DNA of 64,000 bases from assembly GCA_028280485.1 (NCBI GenBank), contig JANQLS010000057.1:56327-120326 (forward strand), read 5' to 3'. This document shows, piece by piece, positions 18,344 through 26,744 of this stretch. The notes below the pieces were generated by a model, which was given only the letters and a program-made list of their open reading frames with translations, had not been told where the DNA came from and made no database searches. A program made the position numbers and the translations under genes. Every line of letters begins with the position of its first letter. The stretch's first letter is position 1. The stretch is from Planctomycetota bacterium. Lineage in GTDB: Bacteria > Planctomycetota > UBA8108 > JACQVS01.

Positions 18344-18422
18344 CCCCTCGCTAGCGCTTCGGGCTAGTTAAATAAACCTTAAAAGGCAATCATCTTAACT
18401 AGCCCGAAGCGCTAGCGAGGGG
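18344..18422. repeat. 79-nt palindromic element, copy 2
   Basis: Arms 18344-18371 and 18395-18422 are identical to those at 4773-4851 and perfectly inverted; the 23-nt loop has a different sequence but the same length. It begins 17 nt after the hydrolase remnant. The conservation of arms against loop divergence suggests that the structure is what is maintained. Confidence 0.9.
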
Positions 18423-18427
18423 AGAGT

Positions 18428-18678
18428 GTTCCGAGAATAGTTGTAATTCGACAATAGAACTGACTTAGCTATAGCTTCCACCCTTGGAAGTTGTTATTCT
18501 TAACGATTCCTAAAACCCTTTAGGACCCATCGGCGTACAACAGGATCTGAGCATTAAGAAACCAACAAACCTTGGTCTTTAGTGCCCATCAGAATCACGT
18601 CATCCAAAAATCATCTCGCCCGTCACTGTTGTACCGGCAGATCAAAGCAGCGTTCAAGCCTGCTGAAAGTGATCCGCC
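18428..18678 (+). promoter_or_regulatory. Gene-free leader region before the helicase
   Basis: About 250 nt without a supportable gene. It contains a small hairpin (CTTCCACCCTTGGAAG, around 18476-18491). DEAD-box helicase mRNAs often have long structured leaders, so a 5' untranslated region is plausible, but I see no known riboswitch or clear promoter. Confidence 0.35.
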
Positions 18679-20343
18679 ATGTCTACCTCTTCGCCCTCAT
18701 TAGAGCCGGCGTCATCGGAGCCGACCCCATCTAAAAACGGCCCCTCTAGCTTTTTAGAATTCGACCTCGACGGCAAACTCCAACACGCCATCGCTGTCAA
18801 TGGCTTTGAAGCACCTCGCCCCATCCAAGCTCAAACGATTCCTGCTGCCATTGAAGGAAGAGACATCCTCGGCTTAGCCCAAACGGGAACGGGGAAGACG
18901 GCAGCCTTTGCGCTCCCTATCTTAGATCGCATTTTAAGCCTTCCCGGCATGGGACCACGGGCATTAGTGCTCGCCCCCACTCGCGAGTTGGCGATGCAAA
19001 TAGAATCGGACTTCAAAGCCTTGGCGCAATTTACCAAGGTTAAAACCACTCTGATCTACGGTGGAGTGAGCGCTAAAACTCAAATCAAAGCCCTCAAGCA
19101 ACAACCTCACGTCGTTGTTGCCTGCCCAGGGCGCCTCTTAGATCTTTATCAACAAAAAGCATTTAAGACCGGTCGCATCGAAACTCTCGTTCTCGATGAG
19201 GCGGATCAAATGTTTGATATGGGCTTCTTGCCCGATATTTCAAAGATCGTCAGCACTCTCCCCGAGAATCGACAAAATTTACTCTTTTCGGCCACTATGC
19301 CAAAAGAAGTGCGCCATTTGGCGAATAGTATTTTAAATGATCCATTGAGAGTCGAACTCGCTCACACGCGCCCCGCCGAGACGATCGAGCATGCTCTCTA
19401 CCCGGTAGCGGACGGCAAGAAGAGAGAACTCTTAGAACAACTCATTCACACCGATGGGGTGGGTTCAGCCCTAGTTTTTACTCGTACGAAGTTTCGAGCG
19501 AGCAAGTTAGCGAAGTCGCTGGGTAAGTCGGGATTTCGAGCGATCGCCCTTCAAGGCAACATGACGCAAAACCAACGCGATCGAGCCATGAAAGGATTTC
19601 GAAATGGAAAGTTCGATATCCTCGTGGCCACCGATATCGTCTCTCGGGGAATCGATGTCGAGCAAATCTCCCATGTCTTCAATTACGATGTCCCTGCAAC
19701 CCCAGAGGCGTACACTCATCGAATCGGAAGAACGGGACGAGCCGAACGTCAAGGCAAAGCTTACACCTTGGTCACCATCGAAGACCTCCCCACGATCAAA
19801 TCGATCGAACGGAAACTGAAAGCGCCCATCCCCCAATGCTACTTAGAAGGCTTTGACCCGATCGATTTCTCAACTCAAGATCAAGTCTTCAAATCGAATG
19901 TAAGGCGCAAGCAAAAAAAAGAGGGCCCCAATATCGGCAAACAGATACGTGAGGGAAAAAAGAAAAAAAGAGGCCAGGTGGAACCTCGAAAAAAACCGAA
20001 GCTAAAAAAACCTCGCGATCCTCAGCCGAAAGAAAATATCGAGTTAGACCCCCAAAAACCCGCTCCTGATCCTTCGAGAAAAAAAGTAAAGTCGAAAAAA
20101 CGGAGAACGACTCCTTCCTCCCAAGCTAAAAAATCCTCTACGCCAAGGCGAAAAAGCCGGCCAGAGCATCCCCTGAAGGAAAAAGATCGGCAGTCGAATC
20201 GAGAGAAGTCCACTGAAGTTGAAAATACTTCCCCTCGCCCTCCGAGGAAAAAGAAAAGAGAAAAATCCAAAACTTCCATTTCAAAATCTTCTGCAAAGAA
20301 GTCAAAAGCCAGAAGAAGAGTGAAACGGAAACGAGGTAGGTGA
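18679..20343 (+). CDS. DEAD-box ATP-dependent RNA helicase
   Basis: 554 residues. The Q-motif region (GFEAPRPIQAQTIPAAIEG) precedes Walker A (AQTGTGKT, 67-74), then PTRELA, DEAD (173-176), SAT (LLFSATMP), and the second RecA domain with ALVFTRTKFRA, VATDIVSRGIDVE and HRIGRTGR (347-354). After about residue 415 the tail becomes very rich in Lys, Arg, Pro and Ser, a low-complexity basic RNA-binding extension. RhlE-like by overall plan. Cytoplasmic, acting in RNA remodelling, ribosome assembly or cold adaptation. It stands alone between the two cytochrome modules. The basic tail differs from a typical compact RhlE and likely gives general RNA affinity. Confidence 0.95.
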   Translation: MSTSSPSLEPASSEPTPSKNGPSSFLEFDLDGKLQHAIAVNGFEAPRPIQAQTIPAAIEGRDILGLAQTGTGKTAAFALPILDRILSLPGMGPRALVLAPTRELAMQIESDFKALAQFTKVKTTLIYGGVSAKTQIKALKQQPHVVVACPGRLLDLYQQKAFKTGRIETLVLDEADQMFDMGFLPDISKIVSTLPENRQNLLFSATMPKEVRHLANSILNDPLRVELAHTRPAETIEHALYPVADGKKRELLEQLIHTDGVGSALVFTRTKFRASKLAKSLGKSGFRAIALQGNMTQNQRDRAMKGFRNGKFDILVATDIVSRGIDVEQISHVFNYDVPATPEAYTHRIGRTGRAERQGKAYTLVTIEDLPTIKSIERKLKAPIPQCYLEGFDPIDFSTQDQVFKSNVRRKQKKEGPNIGKQIREGKKKKRGQVEPRKKPKLKKPRDPQPKENIELDPQKPAPDPSRKKVKSKKRRTTPSSQAKKSSTPRRKSRPEHPLKEKDRQSNREKSTEVENTSPRPPRKKKREKSKTSISKSSAKKSKARRRVKRKRGR

Positions 20344-20429
20344 TACAGTTATTACTGTACAAGCAATTCTCGCCTATGTAGCTCACAGTGAATTCTATGC
20401 CGGTTTTTCTTCAACTCTCTCAACGTAAA

Positions 20430-22463
20430 ATGAAGTTTGCAATCCTCGCTATACTCTTAGCATCAGGATTACGGAACTCATCTTACTCTCAAGAACTGAA
20501 GGAACCGGAGAATCGTTCACTCAGCTCCTTCCTCGAGAACTACTGTTTAGATTGCCATGACGGAGACACTCAAAAGGGAAATCTCTCCTTAGAAAACCTT
20601 CAACTCAAGATTCATGATGAAGTTAGCTTGGAAACGTGGCGCCTGGTTTATGAACAGATACAGTTCAGGGACATGCCGCCTAAAAGGAAGAAGCAACCCT
20701 CTTCAAAGGAACGGAGATCGGCGCTCAACAAAATCCACTCTGAGCTACTAAAAACTCAAGAACCGAGTTACTCCCAAATCGATAAGCTTCAACTTCCTGA
20801 ATTCGGTAACTACGTCGACCACCAAAAATTGTTTAAACAACGACGGTCCCACGTCACTCCCGCTCCCCCGAGGATCTGGCGACTCCGGCCAGATATTTAT
20901 GATCGTTCCATCCCAAATTTGGCGGAAAGGGTACAAGGCTTAGCCAATGGGCTCACCCTTAAAGATGGCAGTGGATTTAAAGATTACGCGATCACTTACT
21001 TCCTCGATGAAGCTTCCACTCGCACTTTATTGAATAACGCAAAACGGATCACCAAGGGCATGGTGTCTGAGCGTTCAAAGGTAAAATCCTTTAAGCGCTT
21101 AGTTCAAGAAGCCCCACCTCCCTCAGAAAAACAGATTCACTCAGCAATTCAAGACGGGTTCCAACGAGTACTCGACAGAGTTCCGACGACTGAAGAAAAA
21201 GGTCGTTTCTTTCGCTTTTACCTCAAGGCCAAAGAGATTGGCGGAATTCAGAGCGCCGGACAAGCTGTACTGACCGCCATCTTGATGCAACCTGAGGTGT
21301 TGTTTCGACAAGAGCTTGGAGAGGGAGAAATCGATGAGCACGGTCGTATTCGTTTATCCTCTTCAGAGGCGGCAATCGCGATGTCTTATGCTTTAGCGGA
21401 CGCTCCTATATCAGAGTTTTTAAGCGCTTCTAAAGAGAAAAAGTTCTTAACTTCAGAAACTGTCGCACAACTTTTAAGAAAAAGCCTGGCGAGCGAAAAA
21501 CTCTTTGAAGAACATCCGCGCATTATTGAGTTCTTCAGAGAGTACTTTCACTATCCTTTTGTCACTGAAGTCTTCAAAGACAAACCGGATGACTACGGCA
21601 TCCACGATCCCGGCTTGCTTCTGGGCGACTTAGAACTCAGTATCAAAGATATATTAGTGAGTGATCAGCAGGTTTTAAAAACGTTGCTGACGACGCGATC
21701 CTTCTACGTCAACGTCACTCGCCGTTACGATAAGAAATTAAGAAAAGAGACTCTTCAAAAGAGCCATAAGAACAAATGGAATTATCATCTGTCCTTCAAT
21801 CTCCCATTGGATTGGAAGTGGTCGCTCTCCCAACAACCGGTTGCTTTTCCAAAAGAAGAACGGGCCGGACTACTCACTCATCCCGCATGGTTAGCCGCAT
21901 GGTCAGGTAACTTTGAAAACCATCCCGTTCAGAGAGGAAAATGGGTACGAACGCATCTTTTAGGGGGAAGCGTTCCGGATGTTCCTATCGGAGTCGATGC
22001 CCGAGTGCCTGAAGATCCTCATAAAACTTTTCGCCAACGATTGGAAGAAACAACAAAAAAAGCCGAGTGCTGGCGCTGCCATCGTAATATGGATCCCTTA
22101 GGGGTCGTTTTTGAGCGCTACGATCACTACGGTAGGTACCGCAGAGTCGAAGCTCAGCAATCCGTTGATTCTAGCGGAGAGATCTCGCGAACGGGGATCG
22201 CGGATTTAGATGGAAAGAAGGTTGCCAATCCCGTGGAATTGATGGAAATCCTTTCCGAGTCCCAACATGTGGAACAAGTTTTTGTTCGACACGCCTTTCG
22301 ATTCTTTTTAGGACGTAACGAAAGCCTCGGAGATGCCAATACTTTACAGGATGCTCATCGAGCCTACCGAGATTCGAATGGAAGCTTTAAGGAACTCATC
22401 GTTTCTTTATTGAGTTCCGAATCATTTTTACTTCGGCAAGTAAGAAAACCCAGGAGTCCTTGA
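20430..22463 (+). CDS. DUF1592-family exported cytochrome c-type protein (module B)
   Basis: The frame is open from GTG 20388 and ATG 20397; I choose ATG 20430 because it gives a signal peptide (MKFAILAILLASGLRNSSYS). First heme motif CLDCHDGDTQKGN lies at residues 39-43. The DUF1592 core has FREYFHYPFVTEVFKD. The DUF1588 region has AGLLTHPAWLAAWSGN and the second motif CWRCHRNMDPLG. The DUF1585 end is VEQVFVRHAFRFFLGRNESLGD ... SSESFLLR. Paralogue of 11171-13255 with the same domain order but lacking its Lys/Glu-rich insert after the signal. It is followed 3 nt later by DUF1552, a classic pair. Confidence 0.92.
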   Translation: MKFAILAILLASGLRNSSYSQELKEPENRSLSSFLENYCLDCHDGDTQKGNLSLENLQLKIHDEVSLETWRLVYEQIQFRDMPPKRKKQPSSKERRSALNKIHSELLKTQEPSYSQIDKLQLPEFGNYVDHQKLFKQRRSHVTPAPPRIWRLRPDIYDRSIPNLAERVQGLANGLTLKDGSGFKDYAITYFLDEASTRTLLNNAKRITKGMVSERSKVKSFKRLVQEAPPPSEKQIHSAIQDGFQRVLDRVPTTEEKGRFFRFYLKAKEIGGIQSAGQAVLTAILMQPEVLFRQELGEGEIDEHGRIRLSSSEAAIAMSYALADAPISEFLSASKEKKFLTSETVAQLLRKSLASEKLFEEHPRIIEFFREYFHYPFVTEVFKDKPDDYGIHDPGLLLGDLELSIKDILVSDQQVLKTLLTTRSFYVNVTRRYDKKLRKETLQKSHKNKWNYHLSFNLPLDWKWSLSQQPVAFPKEERAGLLTHPAWLAAWSGNFENHPVQRGKWVRTHLLGGSVPDVPIGVDARVPEDPHKTFRQRLEETTKKAECWRCHRNMDPLGVVFERYDHYGRYRRVEAQQSVDSSGEISRTGIADLDGKKVANPVELMEILSESQHVEQVFVRHAFRFFLGRNESLGDANTLQDAHRAYRDSNGSFKELIVSLLSSESFLLRQVRKPRSP

Positions 22464-22466
22464 ACC

Positions 22467-23855
22467 ATGTTCACCCGACGTACTTTTTTCAGAGGAACGG
22501 CATTAGGAATCGGTGGAGCCTATCTCTCTCCCTTCCTCAAGGATCTTTCGGGAAATGAAAACTCTCCAACTCCCCCTCAGAGGGTTGTGTTTTTTGTTCA
22601 GGGAAACGGCATTTATCCCCAAGAGATCCAGCCAAAGACGATCGAACGAAAGAAAAAGCCAAGTAAAATCGAACAACAAAGTCTCGATGGCCACGACCTC
22701 CCCCTGAGTCTCTCCCCCCTCAATCCCTGGAAGAAAAAAATGAGTATCATCCACGGGTTGTCAGGGCGCGTCGCTCGTGGTAGTCACAATTCAGGCTTTG
22801 CCGCCTTAGGTTGTTGGCCCATGGGGAAAAAAGCATTCGGGGAAACCATCGATGCGGCGATCAGTAAAAAACTGGGTGGCATCTACCCTCACATCGGATT
22901 GGGAGTTTCTAACAAATCTTCTGCGGTCACCTACAATTTGACTTCCACCGAAAAAGGAAAGGCCCTCCCTACCATCCTCAACCCTCTCTTAGCTCACCAA
23001 CAGTATTTTCGCGCGGGAGCTTCGGGAACGTTGAGAAAAGAGTTCGATGTCGATTCGCATCTGCTCGACTTCATGGCCGACGATGTCAAAAGGATGCGAT
23101 CCAAACTCAACTCCACTGAAAAAGAAAAGTTAGATCGGTATTTAGAAGCATTCGAAAAGATGAGTCAACGGCAAAGTCAACTGGCTCGAATGTCGAAACA
23201 AATCCAAAAAGCCACTCCTAAGATCGATCCTAAAATCGGAAGCATTAAAGAAACAAAGAATTCTGAAACGGGAGTATTTGAACGCTTAGAAGCTCAATTT
23301 GAAATCGCTGCGGGCACTTTGATCGCAGGACTTACCAATGTAGTCACGATCTCGGCCGGCGCAGGTCCCGACCGCATCGGATTGAGCTGCATGGCTAATG
23401 AAATCGATGCTAAGGGCGGTTATGTCGGCGCTCACGCCATCGGTCATGGCAGTAATCCCCACGGGAAATCATCAAGCGAATGGCATGCGTTGATCCGCAA
23501 AAAGTGCTTAGAAAAATTAGCTCAACTGATTCAACAATTAGAATCGATCCCTGAAGGGTCGGGCTCGATGTTAGATCACACTCTGATCGTTTACATGTCG
23601 GATTCCGCCGAAGGGCACCATCCCCGTTGCGAGGAATGGCCGTTCGTTCTCATCGGAAACCTCAATGGCAAGCTCAAGCTCGGAAATACTTACCTGAGAT
23701 ATCCCTGGTACGGAAACTCCGGCCACCGAACGATTGCAAATCTTTATCTCTCGATTCTCCACGCCTTAGGAGATCGAAGAAAGAACTTTGGAATTCATGA
23801 CCTTCAACTTCAAGATCTCGATCAAACCGGCCCCTTAGCTGAGTTGATGGTCTGA
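22467..23855 (+). CDS. DUF1552 domain protein, Tat-exported (module B)
   Basis: 462 residues. The twin-arginine signal is FTRRTFFRGTALGIGGAYL. Body motifs match the module A copy: RVVFFVQGNGIYPQEIQP, SHNSGFAALGCW, NVVTISAGAGPDRIG, LIVYMSDSAEGHHPRC, and the ending LQDLDQTGPLAELMV. Starts 3 nt after the DUF1592 stop, so the two are co-translated. Unknown reaction; the SD-AEGHH motif, with acidic and His residues, could bind metal, by analogy with the alkaline-phosphatase-like fold of DUF1501. The partner caspase-like/FGE gene follows 24 nt later. Confidence 0.92.
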   Translation: MFTRRTFFRGTALGIGGAYLSPFLKDLSGNENSPTPPQRVVFFVQGNGIYPQEIQPKTIERKKKPSKIEQQSLDGHDLPLSLSPLNPWKKKMSIIHGLSGRVARGSHNSGFAALGCWPMGKKAFGETIDAAISKKLGGIYPHIGLGVSNKSSAVTYNLTSTEKGKALPTILNPLLAHQQYFRAGASGTLRKEFDVDSHLLDFMADDVKRMRSKLNSTEKEKLDRYLEAFEKMSQRQSQLARMSKQIQKATPKIDPKIGSIKETKNSETGVFERLEAQFEIAAGTLIAGLTNVVTISAGAGPDRIGLSCMANEIDAKGGYVGAHAIGHGSNPHGKSSSEWHALIRKKCLEKLAQLIQQLESIPEGSGSMLDHTLIVYMSDSAEGHHPRCEEWPFVLIGNLNGKLKLGNTYLRYPWYGNSGHRTIANLYLSILHALGDRRKNFGIHDLQLQDLDQTGPLAELMV

Positions 23856-23879
23856 GTTCAAAGAGAATCCTTTTCGAGA

Positions 23880-25295
23880 ATGTTTCGAATCTCCCACTTT
23901 TTGTCAGTTCTGATTAGCTTCTCTTGCCTCCTCCCCGCAAGCACCATCCTCGGGGAGCACCGAACGGCTCTGATCATTCAGCAAAACGCCTACTCGGACT
24001 CAGCCTTCAGAACCCAAGCCAAAGATCACTCCGTATTAGTAAAAAAGTTAAAAGAATTCGGCTTTAGAATTCAAATTCATTCGAACCTCAAAGAACACGA
24101 GCTCCGATCTCAATTAGAAAAATTCTCTGAGACCACGCCTACGCGAGGAACAGCCTTAGTCGTTTACAGCGGGCATGCTTTGGAAGGTTCCTTCAAGGGC
24201 GAAAAAGGACTCTGTTTATTAGGGATCGATTCTAAAAAAGGACGCGGTTACGTCGTCAATCACGCCTTAAGAAATCTGATCCACAAAGGAGGAAGCCGAA
24301 ATAATCTCTTCTTGATCGATTCACCCAGCACTCTCCAAAAAAAGAATTTTGAATTTAAAGAACCGGCTGAATTCATGTTGGCGATTCAAAGCTTGAAGCA
24401 GCTTGAAAATCAATTCACTCAGCAATCGGAACTTCGATCTCTTCTTAAAAACACCTCGCGCTGGTACGTCGACTTTTTATCTCCCAAAACAAAATTTAAA
24501 TCATCCTCTTCCCGATCGATTTCTTCCCCAGCTCAATTTCTCCGAGGATCTCGAGCGGGTGAAGAGTGGGTAAATCCTCAGGGTATCGTTTTTGTATGGT
24601 GCCCCCCCGGGCGCTATTTGAAAGGCAGCCCTGAGGATGAAAAGGGGCGCTACGATGATGAAAAACTAACCGAAGTTGAAATTGAACAGGGTTTCTGGAT
24701 TTCAAAATACGAACTCACCCTCGGCCAAACTCTTCGTAAAACCTCTTCCAAAACGATCGCCCGCCATAAACTCCATCCCGTCACGCTGATCAACTTGGAC
24801 GATGCCCGTCGCATGACCCAAAGAACTCTAACTGAAAAAGAACGCAAGGCTGGAAGATTCCCCCAAGGATGGGAGTACGCTTTACCCACTGAAGAGCAAT
24901 GGGAATACGCAGCGCGAGCAGGCACGAAAACAGCTTACTCTTTCGGTTCTTCTCCAAGGGAGCTGCCGGAGTACGGTAATTTTGCTGATCGCAGTTTATA
25001 TAAAACTCAATCGATTATTTCCCAACGAGCCCACCGTGAACTCGACGATGGCTACAGCCAGCTCGCCCCCGTAGGAGAATTCAAACCCAACCCCTGGGGA
25101 ATCTTCGACCTTCACGGAAACGTCGCCGAGTGGTGTATCAACGGAGCGACTCGAGGAGGCAGCTGGGTGAGCACTCCCGCATCCTGCCGAAGTGCTCACC
25201 GCATTTCATTCTCAAGTCGTAATGAACAAAACTTCATCGGCTATCGGATCGTCATTCAAAAAGTCGATCCTCGAGCGAAAAAGAAGAAGAATTGA
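23880..25295 (+). CDS. Exported caspase-fold (Cys lost) / FGE-domain fusion (module B)
   Basis: 471 residues, signal peptide MFRISHFLSVLISFSCLLPA. Residues 27-200 follow the caspase plan: TALIIQQNAYSD, a helix, then ALVVYSGHALEG with His99 retained. The strand that should carry the catalytic Cys reads LFLIDSPSTL, with Pro149 at the aligned Cys position. Residues about 235-471 are an FGE-type domain (FVWCPPGRYLKGSPED, GFWISKYELT, PTEEQWEYAARAGTK, FDLHGNVAEWC, RGGSW, FIGYRIV). One Cys (ASCRSAHR) fits the second FGE active-site position; the first is absent. Counterpart of 13255-14835 in module A, with the opposite half of the protease dyad preserved. Proteolysis is unlikely. Confidence 0.85.
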   Translation: MFRISHFLSVLISFSCLLPASTILGEHRTALIIQQNAYSDSAFRTQAKDHSVLVKKLKEFGFRIQIHSNLKEHELRSQLEKFSETTPTRGTALVVYSGHALEGSFKGEKGLCLLGIDSKKGRGYVVNHALRNLIHKGGSRNNLFLIDSPSTLQKKNFEFKEPAEFMLAIQSLKQLENQFTQQSELRSLLKNTSRWYVDFLSPKTKFKSSSSRSISSPAQFLRGSRAGEEWVNPQGIVFVWCPPGRYLKGSPEDEKGRYDDEKLTEVEIEQGFWISKYELTLGQTLRKTSSKTIARHKLHPVTLINLDDARRMTQRTLTEKERKAGRFPQGWEYALPTEEQWEYAARAGTKTAYSFGSSPRELPEYGNFADRSLYKTQSIISQRAHRELDDGYSQLAPVGEFKPNPWGIFDLHGNVAEWCINGATRGGSWVSTPASCRSAHRISFSSRNEQNFIGYRIVIQKVDPRAKKKKN

Positions 25296-25355
25296 AGTGT
25301 CCTACACCGATTCTTAACCTTGTAAATAATAGGGCCGAGGCGGATAATAGGCTCT

Positions 25356-26744
25356 ATGTTAGATTTCACCCCCCCCACCCCCAATGAACGTGCACGTCTT
25401 TGTGGAAACTCCGTTTCCCGACGTGATTTTTTGACTGTCGGTGCTCTGAGCGCTATCGGCTTATCCCTGCCTCAATACTTGCAGGCAAAAGAGCATCTCA
25501 AAGTGCGACCCGGTACCGAAAATCGTGCTTGTATCATGATTTTTAATTTAGGCGGACCGAGTCACGTCGATCTCTGGGATATGAAGCCCGACGCGCCTCG
25601 TGAAATTCGCGGGCCCTTCAAACCGATTCGCACAAAATCGGAAGCGATCGACATCTCTGAGCTCCTCCCCTTACACGCCAAAATCGCCGATAAATTTTCC
25701 ATCGTGAGATCTTGTCATCACGATGGCGCGGCCGTTCACGATGCGGGTTGGCAGATGATGCAAACCGGTCGTCGTTTCACGGGTGGAATTCACACCCCTC
25801 ATGCTGGAGCGGTCACTTCTTATCTTAAAGGGAGAAAAAGTGACCTCCCCCCCTTCATCGTTCTTCCTCAATTGATGGGAAGAGGGGGAGGTAACCTCCC
25901 CAATGGGCAAGCGGGTGGATTTCTTGGCAAAGCCTACGACCCCTTCGCCCTGATGGCGAATCCCGCAAAGAAAAACTTCAAAGTCCCCGATCTCTTGCCT
26001 CCTGACAAGATCGGTGAAAATCGCATCGAACGACGCAAGCGATTGCGTCAGATTGTCGATGAGACCACCAAGAAATTTGAAGCGAGCGAAGATGTCCGGC
26101 TGCTGGATGAAAACTTTCAGGCGGCCTTTCGTCTCATGACGAGTAAAAAAGCCCGCGAAGCTTTCGATCTTTCCAAGGAACCTCAAAAGGTTCGCGAACG
26201 CTACGGAATGACTCGTTTTGGACAGTGCTGTTTACTCGCACGGAGATTGATAGAAAGTGGAGTGAGATTTATCACGATCAACACCTTCTTGACCGTTTTC
26301 GATGAAATCACCTGGGACATTCACGGCTCGAAACCCTTCACCTCGATCAAAGGGATGAAAGAGATCGTTTGCCCCATGTACGACAAAGCTTACAGCGCGT
26401 TGATCGAAGATCTCGATCAACGAGGCTTGCTCGGCGATACTCTCGTCACCAATCTTTCGGAATTTGGACGAACACCCAAAGTGAACCCTGCAGGCGGAAG
26501 AGACCATTGGCCTCAATGTTTCTCAGCCTACTTCGCAGGAGGAGGGATCAAAGGAGGAAGAGTTGTCGGTAAGAGCGATCCGATTGGTGGGTTCCCCGCT
26601 GAACGTCCCACCAATCCGGGAGACATCGTGGCCACAATTTTTCACAGCTTGGGTTTCGACCATCAATCCCACCTTCCGGGACCGGGTAACCGCCCCTTCC
26701 CCTTGACGGATTTCGGTACTGAACCGATCAAGGAGTTCTTCTGA
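25356..26744 (+). CDS. DUF1501 domain protein, Tat-exported
   Basis: 462 residues. Tat-type signal SRRDFLTVGALSAIGLSLP. The DUF1501 signatures are clear: CIMIFNLGGPSHVDLWDMKP near the start, HHDGAAVHDAGWQMMQTGR, and SEFGRTPKVNPAGGRDHW near the C-terminus. The family has an alkaline-phosphatase/sulfatase-like fold but no proven activity. It almost always pairs with DUF1549/DUF1553 cytochromes; here its TGA overlaps the next ATG by one base. Periplasmic. It begins 60 nt after the module B trio, so it may be in the same transcript. Confidence 0.94.
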   Translation: MLDFTPPTPNERARLCGNSVSRRDFLTVGALSAIGLSLPQYLQAKEHLKVRPGTENRACIMIFNLGGPSHVDLWDMKPDAPREIRGPFKPIRTKSEAIDISELLPLHAKIADKFSIVRSCHHDGAAVHDAGWQMMQTGRRFTGGIHTPHAGAVTSYLKGRKSDLPPFIVLPQLMGRGGGNLPNGQAGGFLGKAYDPFALMANPAKKNFKVPDLLPPDKIGENRIERRKRLRQIVDETTKKFEASEDVRLLDENFQAAFRLMTSKKAREAFDLSKEPQKVRERYGMTRFGQCCLLARRLIESGVRFITINTFLTVFDEITWDIHGSKPFTSIKGMKEIVCPMYDKAYSALIEDLDQRGLLGDTLVTNLSEFGRTPKVNPAGGRDHWPQCFSAYFAGGGIKGGRVVGKSDPIGGFPAERPTNPGDIVATIFHSLGFDHQSHLPGPGNRPFPLTDFGTEPIKEFF

